A stretch of DNA of 64,000 nt from Effrenium voratum (taxonomy: Eukaryota > Sar > Dinophyceae > Suessiales > Symbiodiniaceae): the NCBI GenBank assembly GCA_963377175.1, contig CAUJNA010001513.1:937677-1001676 (forward strand), in the 5' to 3' direction. The first letter of the stretch is position 1. Each line of letters starts with the position of its first letter. Made by a program: the position numbers and the translations under genes. The notes beneath the pieces are model-generated. The model was not told the DNA's origin, made no database searches, and saw only the letters and a list, made by a program, of their open reading frames with translations. This document shows, piece by piece, positions 14,119-25,760 of the stretch.

Positions 14119-14305
14119 ACCTTGCAGCCGGAGCTGCGGGGACGTACTTCGCGTGCTACTTGTGTACTTAAAAGTTACGACTTTGCAGCCGGAGCTGTGG
14201 GGACGTGCTTCGCGTGCTACTTTTGTACTTAAAAGTTGCGACTTTGCAGCCGGAGCTGCGGGGACGTACTTTGAGTACTACTGTGGCGCTTAACAGTTGC
14301 GATGA
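14119..14305. repeat. 61-bp tandem repeat, three copies
   Basis: The unit contains TTGCAGCCGGAGCTGYGGGG and ends in TACTTAAAAGTTGCGAC. Copy starts are spaced 61 bp at 14124, 14185 and 14246. It directly abuts the 37-bp satellite. Confidence 0.9.
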
Positions 14306-14750
14306 TCCGCGCAGACGGTCGCGCGCAGACCGCGAAGATATGCGAAGATTCACGCGGGACCACAGCGAGAGCGATCTGACACGCACAATCTCTGCAGAGT
14401 GTCGCGCGCGAACCGCGAAGATTCGCACGGGACCATAGCGAGAGCGATCCGCCACGGCAGGAATCGCCTCGACCACGCCAATCCTCGCAGAGGGTTGTGC
14501 AGAGGGTTGTGCCGATCCTCTCGGAGGGCCGCGCGCGTCACGCAAGACTTGCAAAAAGCCTTCAGCTTTTGGACATCGACCACGCCGATCCCGCGGGTCA
14601 CGCAAGATTTGCAAAATTCCTTCAGTCTTTGCACATTGACCACGCTGATCCCGGCAGATGGTCGTGCGCGTGACGCGAGAATTGCAAAAAACCCTCAGTT
14701 TTTGCGCATCGCTCGCGCCGATTCCTGAGAGGGTCTCATTTTCGCAGAGC
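14306..14750. repeat. GC-rich 60-75-bp degenerate tandem repeat
   Basis: Repeated blocks share GTCACGCAAGAYTTGCAAAA, CCTTCAG and GACCACGCCGATCC. Together with the 61-bp repeat this splits the 37-bp satellite in two. A 198-codon minus-strand frame across it is repetitive and not taken as a gene. Confidence 0.8.
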
Positions 14751-14861
14751 GCGCTTGGTCTCACCGCGCCGCCTTAAGATACTAATTCTAAGAAAGCGTG
14801 CAATTTCCTACTGCAAGTTATGCTCGTGCGAGAAGGAATGCAACATCGCTACACGTTACAG

Positions 14862-15245
14862 TTTCTCTGTGCATGCCTCTATGCATTTCGCTGTCTACTT
14901 GCCCTACGCGTGCCTCTATGCATTTCACTGTCTACTTGCCCTATGCGTGTCTCTATGCATTTCACTGTCTACTTTCCCTCTACATGCCTCTATGCATTTC
15001 ACTATCTACTCTGTGCATGCCTCTATGCATTTCACTGTCTACTTTCCCTCTACATGCCTCTATGCATTTCACTATCTACTCTGTGCATGCCTCTGTGCAT
15101 TTCACTGTCTACTTTCCCTATGCAGTTCACTGCCTAGTTTCCCTATGCAGTTGAGCAGTGCAGAACGCAACGACTTAACAACGTCTACTTTCCCTATGCA
15201 GTTCACTATCTACTTTCCCTATGCAGTTGAGCTGTGCAGAACGCA
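14862..15245. repeat. 37-bp satellite array, second block
   Basis: The same unit family as 13490-14115. It includes a duplicated pair of units containing TTTCCCTCTACATGCC and CTATCTACTCTGTGCATG, then a decayed tail with TTTCCCTATGCAGTT. Confidence 0.92.
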
Positions 15246-16640
15246 ACGACTTTACCGGAAGAACCCTTCGCAATGCTTTCGGGAAAAAGACAGATCCATG
15301 TGGCTGTATGCTTTGAAAAGCCACTCGGCAAGACTAGGGAAAGGGTCGAGAGCTTGTCCGAAGGGCACCTGATGTTGGCAACGGAAGTACTGGCGCAGGC
15401 TGGAGACTCTGCCAACCTTTCAAAGGTCCTTGGAACTCTGTGGGGTTTTGAAGTGAGGATTGCCTGCAGGTGATTCCGTTGCCTTCTTGGCCCATTAGCT
15501 TGCTGGCGTGCAGGCAGCTCGCTTGATGCACCATTGTGCCATGCGTCACAATAAGTCGCTTGGAGTCTCGGGTCCCTTCACTCATACCATCTATCTGGCC
15601 TCCGGTGCCCAAAGTTCACCTGCATCGATGCTGGCTGTGATGATGGATTTATTTTGAGTTCCCAACGGGGAAAGACGGATTCCCTCTCTATTGCAAGCGG
15701 CCAGTGACAAGACCTCCAAGTCAAGACACACCAACGGCACTGCAAGAAGCTGGTTCCCAGAGACGTGTGGCTCAGTCCGGGCAAAGGCACATTCGCCGGA
15801 ACCGCATATCGAGCTCGTCAAGGCCCTGGACAAGGCATCGACTTCTGCCGCTCCGCTTTGCAGAGGTTATCAGGCTCACCCGCTATTCTCGTTTGAGTCC
15901 AGACGTGGATTCGAGTTGGGTGACGTCGCTTGCCCCAAAGGTTGCGGCAAACTTGGAACACATGCACCTCTCGGAGAACAATGCTCAAGGCCTGCCAGTC
16001 CCTGATCTTGTCCAGCCAGCATCGCAGTGTCATGACGTAGCTCTTGCCAAAGCTGTGCCAATCCTCCATATGCCATCCTGAGGGCAACAAGCAGGCCCGA
16101 AAAAGTCAAAGCCGAAAACTGAACACAGCGGGCAAGCAACACTTGTCTTGATACCCTTGTAGCTGATGGGCAATGTTCAATGGGCAACGAGCTAAATTGC
16201 TTGTGATGAGTCTACACCAACGGCAGCTCAAGGTTTTTCAACCCAGGCTCTGTCGCTGAACTCCTGCGTCATGTGCGACATGGTTGGCATCCTCAAGCAG
16301 ACCCCCTCGAATCGCCAACGGCTTCCACAGGCCTATGGCTCGCGTTCCAGCCAAGCCACTCACCGCCGGGAAAAATGTACTTGTTCACAAAGGCCTTGGC
16401 CATGAACGATGTCAAATCGGGTGTCCACTTGTAAAGTTTGAATCTCCCACTGCAAGCAAAGGTTTCTCGTTGCACAGACTCCCCACACATTGGCAGCTCG
16501 ACCCATGCTACTGCTTCCTAGGACAATTTACAGACTGCCACATCCTGAGGCTTGCATCGCTCAAGACCACGTGAAAGATTGCTACAACGTGGACAAGGCG
16601 CGTTGTGGTTCCAGGGGCCACGTCGCGCCCAGCCCATAGC
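15246..16640. other. Stretch without a supported gene
   Basis: Single-copy sequence. A plus-strand frame around 15900-15990 reads LAPKVAANLEHMHLSEN, which faintly resembles a leucine-rich repeat but stands alone. Confidence 0.25.
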
Positions 16641-16866
16641 GTGGATCAACATGATGCCGTCATCCTTCAGTCGCGGGCTGTTGCGAGTCGGGACGGGATC
16701 GGTCAATTGGGCAAAACACTTGGGCAACCTTCTTGAGAGGCGCGTTAGAATGACACAAGATATTGATCCTGCATGTTTCAAGGACCCGGGAGATCACTAC
16801 CTAGTGGTATTCGCCGAGGATTTGCTAGTGATATGCAGCATCCAAGAAGCTGCGAGAAGCTCGTAG
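16641..16866 (+). pseudogene. Possible relic of a Ty1/copia-type reverse transcriptase
   Basis: One frame reads WAKHLGNLL, then DIDPACFKDP, then HYLVVFAEDLLVICS. This order resembles the copia reverse transcriptase stretch with its DPC-F and YVDDLL motifs, but the catalytic YVDD is FAED here and a stop follows soon after. No integrase, RNase H or LTR is visible, so it would be a dead fragment. Chance similarity is possible. Confidence 0.35.
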
Positions 16867-18126
16867 CACTTGTCAAAGAAGGTGCTGTAGGAGTTTCGCC
16901 CAACATGCTCCTGGGCTCGCGTTGAAGGGTATCGGCTATGAGACGAGTTGCGCCGTGCGAACCAAGACCAATGTTTTGCATGGCTGTATGTCCGTATCAC
17001 GCACTGCTACTTGCCACTGTCAACAACAAACTTAATGTGGCTTTCGGAGCCTTAACAACATTGAACCACTAGCTGCTCAGGCTGCGTGCCCGTCGAAACT
17101 CTTGCCAAGCAGCAAACATCCCCACAGAGTAGATGCGATCAAAGCTGCCAGTGACTTCACCTCGGAGATGAGAGCGGAATCAAAGTCAGGACCCTCTTGC
17201 GCAATGTCACCCTCAGGCTTCACGCCAAACACCGGCATGTGAGGAGATACCCATGCCCGCATTGCATGGGCAGCTTTGACTGTGGCGGCAAGGGGAACGC
17301 CAACATCCTAAATGTAAAATATCATTGACCCGTTCTCCAATGTGGGGAGCCATCGGCTGAATTGGGTTTAATCAATGGCTTTGGTCAGCTGGCCGGGACA
17401 ACTGCATGGGACAAGCAGCGATAGTCCTGGTAGCGGTACTCAATGTTGGGATGCGCATTGTTCTTCACAGCCTTGGACGAAGCACAGCCTTCACAGCTCA
17501 GACAAGAAGAGGGCACGCGTGAACACATTTTTTCTTGCGAGGTTGCTCGCGTTGCTTTGCTGCTGTTCCTTCGTAGGGCACGTGAAATGGCATGCCACCA
17601 GCATTACCTGCATCACCAGCATCACTGGCATCACTAGCCGCCGACGCACCCACCGGTATCTTCAACAGGCAAACCCAACTCGTTTGCTGCTGCCTCAAAA
17701 CTAGCCAGCCAAGTGCATAATGGAAGCTTCCAACATTGAACATGTGCATGAGGTCCCAAAAAAACACCCGCCATCCCCAAGCCATCTGACGAAGCAGGCA
17801 AACTGGTCCAAACAGGATGATTTTCTGGGAATCACAATGGTGCTTTTGGCCTGTTTTGGCCTTGAATCTCAGAAGCATCCCGCAATTGCAGCTGGAGGAC
17901 CCACGCCATCTGCTCCTTGGAAAGTGTTACGCCCGTCACCTCGGATGGACTGTGCATTGCGCATGCCGAGATCTTGCCAACTCCATGCATATTGAGGTTG
18001 CTTCTGCCCTGCGAGATAGCTGCCAGTGCCAAGGAACGTGCACACCGTACTTTGAGGCCAGGTAGTATGCCTCAGTATCATGCAGTACATTTGCCATCTC
18101 AAGACTGGGGCAAACACACAAACACA

Positions 18127-18182
<56 letters not shown>

Positions 18183-19338
18183 CTGGTCCAACTTTCCTTC
18201 TGTTCAAACTTTTGACTGGTCTGAGTCTGAGTTGAGTCTGAGTTGTCATAAGGAGCAAAATCGACGACCCGCCGATGGCAAAACATTTGCCCTCGGAATC
18301 ACACCCAACTATATACTGTAATCCGTCTAAGGCGGCATTGTTGCAAACAAGCAAACTCATGCACTCATCTTCAGCCTGTGCTGAGGTGCCACTTGGCCAA
18401 TTTGGTCCATCGAGGTATATGAAGGGTCCCACTAGCACCAAAATCCACATATGATGTAGTTCCGATGCCCACACGCCACTCATCCCCCGCCTGTGCTCCA
18501 AAGCCGAAGCCGAACTCCAAGCAGCGCCTGCACGAGGCTGACCGTGGCAAAGGATGTAGGACGAACGCCGCTTTTGGGGCCCGTACCAAGTTGTTGGGAA
18601 TTCGCAATGGCACTGGTAGATGAGACTCAAACTAAAACCCATGCCATCCATGTTCAACCAAACAGACCTGCAAAGAATGCCGGGATTGTAACTCATGAAC
18701 CAAACAACACCACCAGTGTCAACCTTGGCTTACTCACTGGAGTACTGAATCCCTGGTCGGCCCTAGGCTCTGCATGGGCTATGTAGCGATGCCGGCTATG
18801 CCAAGCAAGACCACGGTGCAAAGGAGGAAATGAAGATGAAGAGAGCAAATAGGGGCGGAAAATTGAGAGAGAGAGAGAGAGACAGAGCAGCAACATGTGG
18901 CAGTTTGACTTCAATCTCGCCATGGAAGTCCTTTCTGGACAGTGCTTTGGCAGTTGCCTTTCTTGGATGTGCGCACTATTGCTTGCGCTGAGCCATGCCC
19001 TGAAAATAGGAGCTAGACTGAAAGCATCACCAAGGAGATCAACGGAAAAGGAACCAAAGACTCTTTGCGGTTGCAAAGCAACCATACTTGCTGGGCCGCC
19101 AAGCATGCCCGGCTTGAGGTCGAGCTTTTTGGCGATCAAATCCATCTTCGCCTCGCGCAAACTGTTTGCCCAAGGTCTCAAGCGCCCCTAATCAATACTT
19201 AATCAGTGAGCTTCTGCCAAGGTTGCCTCAATTGGGTGACATCCCTTGCCCCATGGGATTGTCAATGACCACTTGAAAAGAATGCTACGGTGCCCACTGA
19301 TTCGCATGCTTCCTGCTGATGGTGACAGCATGTAGTAT
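16867..19338. other. Gene-poor stretch with microsatellites
   Basis: No firm exon. A minus-strand block at about 18370-18540 has a good acceptor tract and three open frames, so its reading could not be chosen. A GA run lies at 18866-18882. Confidence 0.3.
18113..18180. repeat. (CA)n microsatellite
   Basis: A CA tract, first as AAACACAC units, then pure CA. Confidence 0.97.
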
Positions 19339-19641
19339 TCAGGGCAGCCGATGCGTCGTGTTTTGCTGGAATTTCAAGCGGTGGGGCAGTTCCAGCTTCC
19401 GCTCTCGCAGCAGGTTGGCTAGGGTTGTAGGTGAATGAGCTTCAATTGACAGCGGCAACACTGTTGCCTGCTCCTGCAACCCAATGTCTGAAAGCTTCTG
19501 CTCTGGACAATTGCTTTCCGGGCAAAAAAAGGCTTGCAACAGGATGTCTTCTGTTACAGTGTGCGGCAAAGCTCCCAACGTCTCATGCGTCGGCCACCAT
19601 GCGAAATGCGGCCACGGGTGTTGGTGAACGCAAGCCAACAT
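19339..19641 (-). CDS. Candidate coding block, unknown
   Basis: An open frame of 100 codons on the minus strand with non-repetitive, mixed composition, including segments such as TLANLLRERKLELPHRLKFQ. No splice junctions could be tied to neighbours and no family is recognised. It may be part of one exon or a chance frame. Confidence 0.28.
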   Translation of the reverse strand: MLACVHQHPWPHFAWWPTHETLGALPHTVTEDILLQAFFCPESNCPEQKLSDIGLQEQATVLPLSIEAHSPTTLANLLRERKLELPHRLKFQQNTTHRLP

Positions 19642-20264
19642 GTGTTCTAGATCCGAAAAGCCGCCAAATCAAAAAAAAAGTGTGTTTTTAGAAGATCTAA
19701 CTCTACGCAACGAGATGACATGGCATAGACCAGCTGCCGCATCGTTGATGATTCACCCAGCCATGTGCTGGAACCTGCTGCTCCTTCCCACTACCTCCGT
19801 GTCCGCCCGTCAATCATTCAAGCCTCCCCAGGTTTCTGCCTTAAACCATTACGGTGGGGACACTCACCTCAAATTGGCCGGAAATGTGATGCAAAGAACC
19901 GCCAGAAGGGAGGTATAGGGATCACCGCTTCTCAAAGATTGACGCAGATGACATGGCCTGCTGCGCTTCATCCAACGTCATGTCGGGCCGTGCATAAAAG
20001 GCGCAAGTGTACCTGAGCACTCAAGCGCAATACCCCAATGCTATCCTATTGCACCAGCATAAGATCAAAAATAGCAAGAAGTGAGTGTAGCAGGACCCTC
20101 AACCCCGAACGCTAATACGAACTATTATATTTACACAGCACCCGCAACAATCTGGAGTGCTGCAACACCCTCCAAAAGTCCCTGTGTGACAGCACCGTCC
20201 AACAGAATCCTGGGCAAAACCGCCCTGCAAAAAGCCCTTCAGAAAAGCCCTGCAAAAACGCCCA

Positions 20265-20445
20265 GCAACGGCAGCCTGCAACGGCAGCCTGCAACAGCAC
20301 CCTGCAACAGCACCCTGCAACAGCACTGCATTGGGCCCTGCAAGAGCACGTAGCAGCACCCTGCCAAGATTAAGTAACACACCGGCCCAGCACCTTCCTA
20401 CAGCACCCTGCGCAACAGCACCCTGCGCAACAGCACCCTGACAAC
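20265..20445. repeat. Degenerate minisatellite, GCAACAGCACCCT type
   Basis: Imperfect 13-15-bp units, for example CCTGCAACAGCACCCTGCAA. The same motif recurs in 33380-33730 and, on the other strand, in 25390-25760. Confidence 0.8.
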
Positions 20446-21099
20446 ATGTTGCGTGAGATACACACACTCTCACACACGCACACATAATCGTCTCTTGAAC
20501 TTAGCTCTATATCTTTCAGCTGTTTGCGGAAAGAACGGCGGAACACCCCTATGGGCACAATCGAATGTCTGCCGCCCATGTTGGGCCGGGCAAAAGCTTG
20601 TTCCAGTGCGGATGAGGACTCTCGTGCAAAGCCTGCTCAGCTGGGAACCAAAAGAAGAGAATCCAGCAACATCTTGAATGTAGATGCTCACGCCCCCGTC
20701 TCCCGACACCTAGGCGTTTTTACACATCAAGTTCCGCGTCAGCAGGCGCGACGCAAATGAGTTCAAAACACACCCAGTATCCCGTAAACGCGGGACGCTC
20801 TTCTGATGCAGCCCAAAAGAGCCCAGCGTCACAGGAACACTTGCATGTGATTATGATAGATGCAGTTCTAACAGCGCCCACTCTGACTGGAACGTGTTGT
20901 GGGCAGCAAAGTGTAGCCTGTCTCGACAAGTCAGAACTAGCTAGCTGCGTATGTATCCATGTACATATATCTATATATATATATATTATACAAATAATGA
21001 TTTTATCTATGTAAAAAGAGTATCGATGTGCTTATTTTGTTGTGTTACCCACTGCTAGTTCTATCCATAAATTCAATTCACGATATTTGTTTTAAAAAA

Positions 21100-21200
21100 T
21101 ATGTTGTGTGTGTGGGTGCGTGTGTGTCTGTCCGTCTGCGCGTGTCGCTGTGCATGTGTATGTGTGTGTGTGTGTGTCGCGCTTGTGTGTGTGTGTTTGT
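21100..21200. repeat. GT-rich microsatellite
   Basis: An interrupted GT tract (TGTGTGTGTCTGTCC and similar). It precedes the candidate exon at 21208 and could serve as part of its acceptor region. Confidence 0.85.
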
Positions 21201-21207
21201 GGCTGAG

Positions 21208-21387
21208 CCTCCAGAACCAACGAACATCCAGAGAAGAAAGGTGGCAGCCCGCAATGAGAGTTTGTTGAAGTTCGCTTTGGAAGAGATTCTTGTAGTCGAC
21301 GAAGAAGGATCTCGTGCATTGCCACAACCCCAAAGCGGAGCTCCAGAATTTTCAGCTGGCGGGCACGACGCGATTCACGTCTCTTGA
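21208..21387 (+). CDS. Candidate terminal exon, unknown protein
   Basis: After a GT-rich tract and an acceptor-like GGCTGAG, an open frame of 59 codons runs to TGA. It carries a basic stretch (QRRKVAARN) then an acidic, leucine-rich helix-like part (LLKFALEEILVVDEEG). The minus strand also has open frames here, so the strand choice rests on amino-acid composition only. Confidence 0.35.
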   Translation, partial: PPEPTNIQRRKVAARNESLLKFALEEILVVDEEGSRALPQPQSGAPEFSAGGHDAIHVS

Positions 21388-21439
21388 GAGCTGGCGAGCC
21401 GTCTCTGTTGAAGCCTTCACCAATGTCCTGCTTTGTCCT

Positions 21440-21554
21440 AAATCTGGCTGTGGCTCAGAAACATGTACTACAATGGCACCTTGGTAAATGGAACCATAGA
21501 CTAAAACCTGCGTAACCCTAGCTCTTAAATTCTGAGCCACGCCCAAATCTGGCT
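21440..21554. mobile_element. Short inverted-repeat element, subfamily A copy 2
   Basis: Inner inverted ends TGTGGCTCAGAA and TTCTGAGCCACG. The interior CATAGACTAAAACCTGCG matches the copy at 7691. A 10-bp direct repeat AAATCTGGCT sits at 21440-21449 and 21545-21554 and could be a target-site duplication. Confidence 0.7.
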
Positions 21555-22916
21555 ACAGGGTTCGCTTCATCTCTGGGGCCGCTGTTCAAAGCCGGTGAGA
21601 GGAAGCTCAGGATTCTCACGCTGCCATCTCATTTCCTGGCAGAACGAAAGACTGGACATATCTCGTTCAAGTTCAAAAATCACAGACACATCATGCAGCA
21701 AAGTACAAGTTGAGCTGCTCTTGCAATTCTAAAATGAGACCCACATTTGCCGCTCTGCAATGAGGCAGTGCGACTTTGTGATGCCTCTGGATCTCCCACA
21801 AACAAGCCTCCATCGTGGTACAAGCGGGCGTCGTAAGTCACCCCACATCGCGTCAAGTCACCCCAGCCATCCCCAGCCGCTTGGAACTACGAATCTATAT
21901 ATATGGTGGTTGATCTAAATTCCTTTGTCTCGAAACGGCCATTCTTCGCAAATAAAAAAGTTACTTTCGCGAATCTTTCGCGGATTCATCGCCGTGCTCT
22001 TTTCATTTCTCGAGTCAGAGAATCGCAGCTTTTAAGTGCCAGCGTTGTAAGCGAAATGACGAGTTCCCAACTCCAGCTGTAAAGTCGCAACTTTTCATCA
22101 CAGGGGTAGTACATGACATGCGCCGGCTGGAAAGTCGCAGCTTTTCATTCGCCGTGCAGCTCCAGCTTGAAGTCGCAGCTTTCCAGTACCAACCTAGTAT
22201 ACTGACTAGATCGGCGCTCAGACTATACCTCCCCTTGCAATCGAAGCCTGCGCTTTCGCGCGGGCTTTCGCGGATCTTTCGCGGAACTTTCGCGAAACAT
22301 CACCCACGTCTCAGAGCGGAAAGCCACCGACTAACACCCACAGACACACATACACAGGCTTGGAGCACTAACCAGCCAAGCAGGGTATCAAACTGTAGCC
22401 TCACCAGGCTTTATCAGCGCAACATCAACAAAGTGTTTTAATCAGAATAGAAGGAAGGCTCAGCAGACAAGATGAACGGTTCCACATATCATTGATTTAC
22501 CAGATACAGTTACGCAAAACTTTCGCGAGAAAAAAAGTTACTTTCGCAACTCCATCGCGAATCTTTCGCGGAGCTACCTCAACCAACACCGATGGTCACC
22601 GAATACTAAACTCCTTACAAGGACCTTTAGAACGACTCCCATATATATATTTATTTATTTAAGTCACCCCATGCGTTTTAAGTCACCCCTTTTTTGCAAA
22701 ACACAATGGGCACAGAACTGGAAGGGCGATGTTGCCAACCCCAAGAATTCACCGCACACTGCGCGCACATGCTCAAAACTCACTAGTTTGGGTTCATGCT
22801 GAATGCTTTTCCCGGGCAAAACCCTATTGGGCACACTGCAATTAAAGGGTTCCTATCGTTCAAACATAAACAGTATTTTCTGTTGGTTCCCCTGGAACAC
22901 CCGACAAAAGGGCTGC
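21555..22916. other. Stretch without a supported gene; TTTCGCG-rich
   Basis: Contains many copies of CTTTCGCG(A/G) at 21965-22305 and 22516-22570, plus AAAGTCGC(A)GCTTTT motifs at 22020-22180 related in reverse orientation to the 61-bp repeat at 14119. The motif AAGTCACCCC recurs at 21835-21870 and 22660-22690. Confidence 0.6.
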
Positions 22917-25271
22917 CGGCGCGAGTGCCGCGCGACTCTGCGCGAGTGCCGGGCGAGCGCCGGGTGAGCCGTGCCCTCATCCCAACCGCTTGCGGCACAA
23001 CTTCAAGTGCTGCGGCACGAGAAGAGAGAACCACCCTGTGGCAGTGAACATACACGCCTGCACACGGCAAATAAAAGCCGACCAAATGTTGATGTTATGA
23101 ATCTGGGATCTCATGGGCACCTTTCTGTCAGGATACCTCGAGTAGAACATCATACATGTTGCATGCGCACAGCACAGAATTATGCGATTTCAGAAAATGA
23201 CATGCTTGAGACAACTATCCTTACATCCACAAACACAACGGGCACACTCACCCAGGACGACTTAGATCAACCCGGGACGACTTACAGCACTTACCCTGTA
23301 TGGTTTCCTGCCGAAAGAATTGGCGACATTTCAATCAAGACCCATCCCGTTGGCATCCCCTTGAAAGGCCTACCAAACCGCAAAGGTTCAAAGGGATGCA
23401 AACGTGCTACAACATGGCTCTGCTTTTTCTTTGGCGTACCCCTTGTTTGTGGCTTTTAAGGGGAAACCAAAAGGAAAATCGCCCCTTAAAACAACACACA
23501 CACACACACCACATGCATCGCCTTTCTCCGTGCCTCCGCCTGAGCTGCCGCTAGGGTCGCTGGGGTCGTTGCCGGGGCCGAAGGGGCAGAACCTGTGGCC
23601 CCGGGCTTTGTGAGGAAACTTGCGTCCCTGCGGTTCCTTCCAGCGATAGGTGACCTGCTCCTGGGAAAGGGCAAGGACCTTGCATCTTAAGGTCCTAGAC
23701 CGAGAGTTGGAAAAAGCCCTAGTACAAAAACAAGGAAAGGCCTGATAAAAAGGTGGGTTGGTTCAATGTAGGACTGCTTTCAATGGCCAGTGCCTTCCAA
23801 GACCACTCTGCACCCAGTCTCTGGATGGGTGCGATATTGAAATTACATTCAGAACGGTTGAGATGGTTTTGAAACAACCTGTGAAGTAGCAGGGCAATGG
23901 GAGCTTGCGATAGCTACATCCAGCAAGGCAGTCTCCGCAAGAACTCTGGAAGTCCATGGATTTTAAAGCATGGATAATCTTACCAAAATTGATTCCAAGC
24001 AACACTGCAATGTGCAAATGATGAGTTGCGAAGCAGGGCTGTCTCCTGCTGCGCCTATCCTCAAACTTGTCGCCAACAGAAGGGACAGGCATTGGAGAGC
24101 CCATATGACGCAAGCGCCTGTTTGGTATAGATAGAACTACAAATGCAGTTCAAGACACAAACAGCACACATTATCGTCTTTCTCTGCGCTCCGGACAGGG
24201 TCCCCGGCTTACGGCTCCCCTTCGGCCTAGTAGGTCGTGCCTTGCCATCGTCATCCTGGCGGATAGTGGCCAAAAAGCCACCAGCCCAGCCGTCTCTGGC
24301 GGTGCAAATGAGTAATTGCCAACAGTTTGTTCTGTTTTGAACAGACCACATTTTGCGGAGAGCTACCAAGTTCAAATTTATGTTCTTGGACTGAATTGTT
24401 CAGCCTGCTCCTACCTTGTTCCAATGAGTAAAAGGCAATGGGTCAATCGCCTGATGCTGGGCGCGGCATGATTTCTTCACAACAAGCCCCTGTGTTGATG
24501 ACCTTCGATGACCTTCCCTGTTGCCCCAAGCTGGATCGTTTGATCATGCCTGATCCAACCTGGCTGCCTCGCACTTGCGGCCGCAGGCGTGCTACGTGAC
24601 GATGCGAATATCCAGACCCCTGCCAGTGCGCGAATACCATCACAGAGCAAGCAATCTGAAGCACAAAACTCGTTGGCGCGCCTTAGTTTGAATAGACAAA
24701 CATAGATTGTATGTACGTCAAGCGTGCATGGCGTGTGGCGGAAACTACCCACATGTCATGTTTGTGACCCGAACCGTGTGGGAAGAAATACCGGATTTTG
24801 CGCAGGTTCTCCAGACTACCCTCCGCCAAGCGTGAAGCAACACAAGTAGTATTGCTTAATGCAGAATCTTGATTCTACCTGTTGTAAATACCGCCTTTCC
24901 CCCAATGACCCCCTCCCCCACCCGGCCCACCCGCTCAAACCACCCGGGCAAATTCCAACCTTTCCAATGAACCTGTCAAGGTCAACCTTCCTTCTGCGGT
25001 ACAGGACCTGCCATTTGCAACAAATGGCTGTGGGTCAAAACCCTGTCCCCCTGATAAACATCAAAATAGGTGGTACATGCATGTTCATCCGCCCCAAAAT
25101 GGAGCCATATGTTGTGACCCATGACCAAATCGGAAATCAACGGGGTCGGTACCCCCCCCCCACCCGGCTCCCTGGCGAATCGCGCTCGGACACTCAACCC
25201 GAATCGGGTTTACCGGGGACCCGGCGGAGCCCTCGCTCTCCGAGGAGCTCTCCCCGAAGGCGCGGGGCTTG
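22917..25271 (-). CDS. Three-exon gene fragment, unknown protein
   Basis: Exons in transcript order: 25271-25214, 23660-23522, 23009-22917. The first ends CCG before GTAAAC; the second follows a near-perfect tract (CCCTTTCCCAG) and ends AAAG before GCGATG (a GC donor); the third follows TTCTCTCTTCTCGTGCCGCAG, so phases agree at both junctions. The reading begins with a Ser/Glu-rich linker (FGESSSESEGSAGSP), continues with a basic, aromatic block (YRWKEPQGRKFPHKARGHRF, then CPFGPGNDPSDPSG), a Gly/Ser linker and an Arg-rich end. Third codon positions in the middle exon are strongly GC-rich. Both ends of the gene are missing and no family is recognised. Confidence 0.55.
25022..25130. mobile_element. 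Short inverted-repeat element, subfamily B-like copy
   Basis: The ends AAATGGCTGTGGGTCAAAA and TTGTGACCCATGACCAAAT are near reverse complements over about 19 bp. The interior contains GCCCCAAAATGG as in other copies. It lies about 84 bp past the donor of exon 25271-25214, inside the intron. Confidence 0.75.
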
Positions 25272-25389
25272 CTGTAGATGCAGCCTGAGCCACACCCTCA
25301 AGAGACCCCTTTCTTCTTTTTGTTTGTTTGTTTTTCCCCCAGATAGCTGAAAGCTATAGGGATTCTAACTTCCAATAAAGAGGAGAAAG

Positions 25390-25760
25390 TGACTTGCGAG
25401 ATTGACGGCTGCTAAGGGGCATGCAGCTTGGGGTGCTGGTGCATGTGCTGCTTGGGTTCTGGTGACAGTGCGGGTGCATTTTTTGCGAGATTGATGGCAG
25501 GGTGCTAAAGCCATGCAGTTTGAGATGCTGGTGCAGGTGCTGTTTAGGGGGCCACGCAGTTTGGCAGGTGCTGTTTTGGGGGCTGTTTGGGGTGCTGTTG
25601 GAGGTTGCAGGATTGACCGCCGGGTGCTCGGGGAGTTCTTGGGGGGTGCTGTTCGGGGTGTTGGATGTTGGTGCTGGCACGGGCGCGTTTGCGCGAGATT
25701 GACGGACGGCAGGGCTAGGGGCACGCAGTGTGGGGTGCAGGTGCAGTTTTCGCTATCTGG
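25390..25760. repeat. Degenerate minisatellite, GGTGCTG type
   Basis: Imperfect GGTGCTGGTGCATGTGCTG units, with GCGAGATTGACGG recurring about every 120 bp. It is the reverse complement type of the GCACCCT repeats elsewhere. Upstream of the gene that begins near 25271. Confidence 0.7.

Larger units (their letters stand above)
19642..21207. other. Stretch without a supported gene
   Basis: Holds a degenerate GCAACAGCACCCT minisatellite at about 20150-20440, a TA tract near 20966-20988, and a GT-rich run from about 21100. Confidence 0.45.

Noticed and set aside
13529..14232. Cys/His/Phe-rich repeat proteins
   Set aside because: They are frames of the 37-bp satellite; frame and strand are interchangeable.
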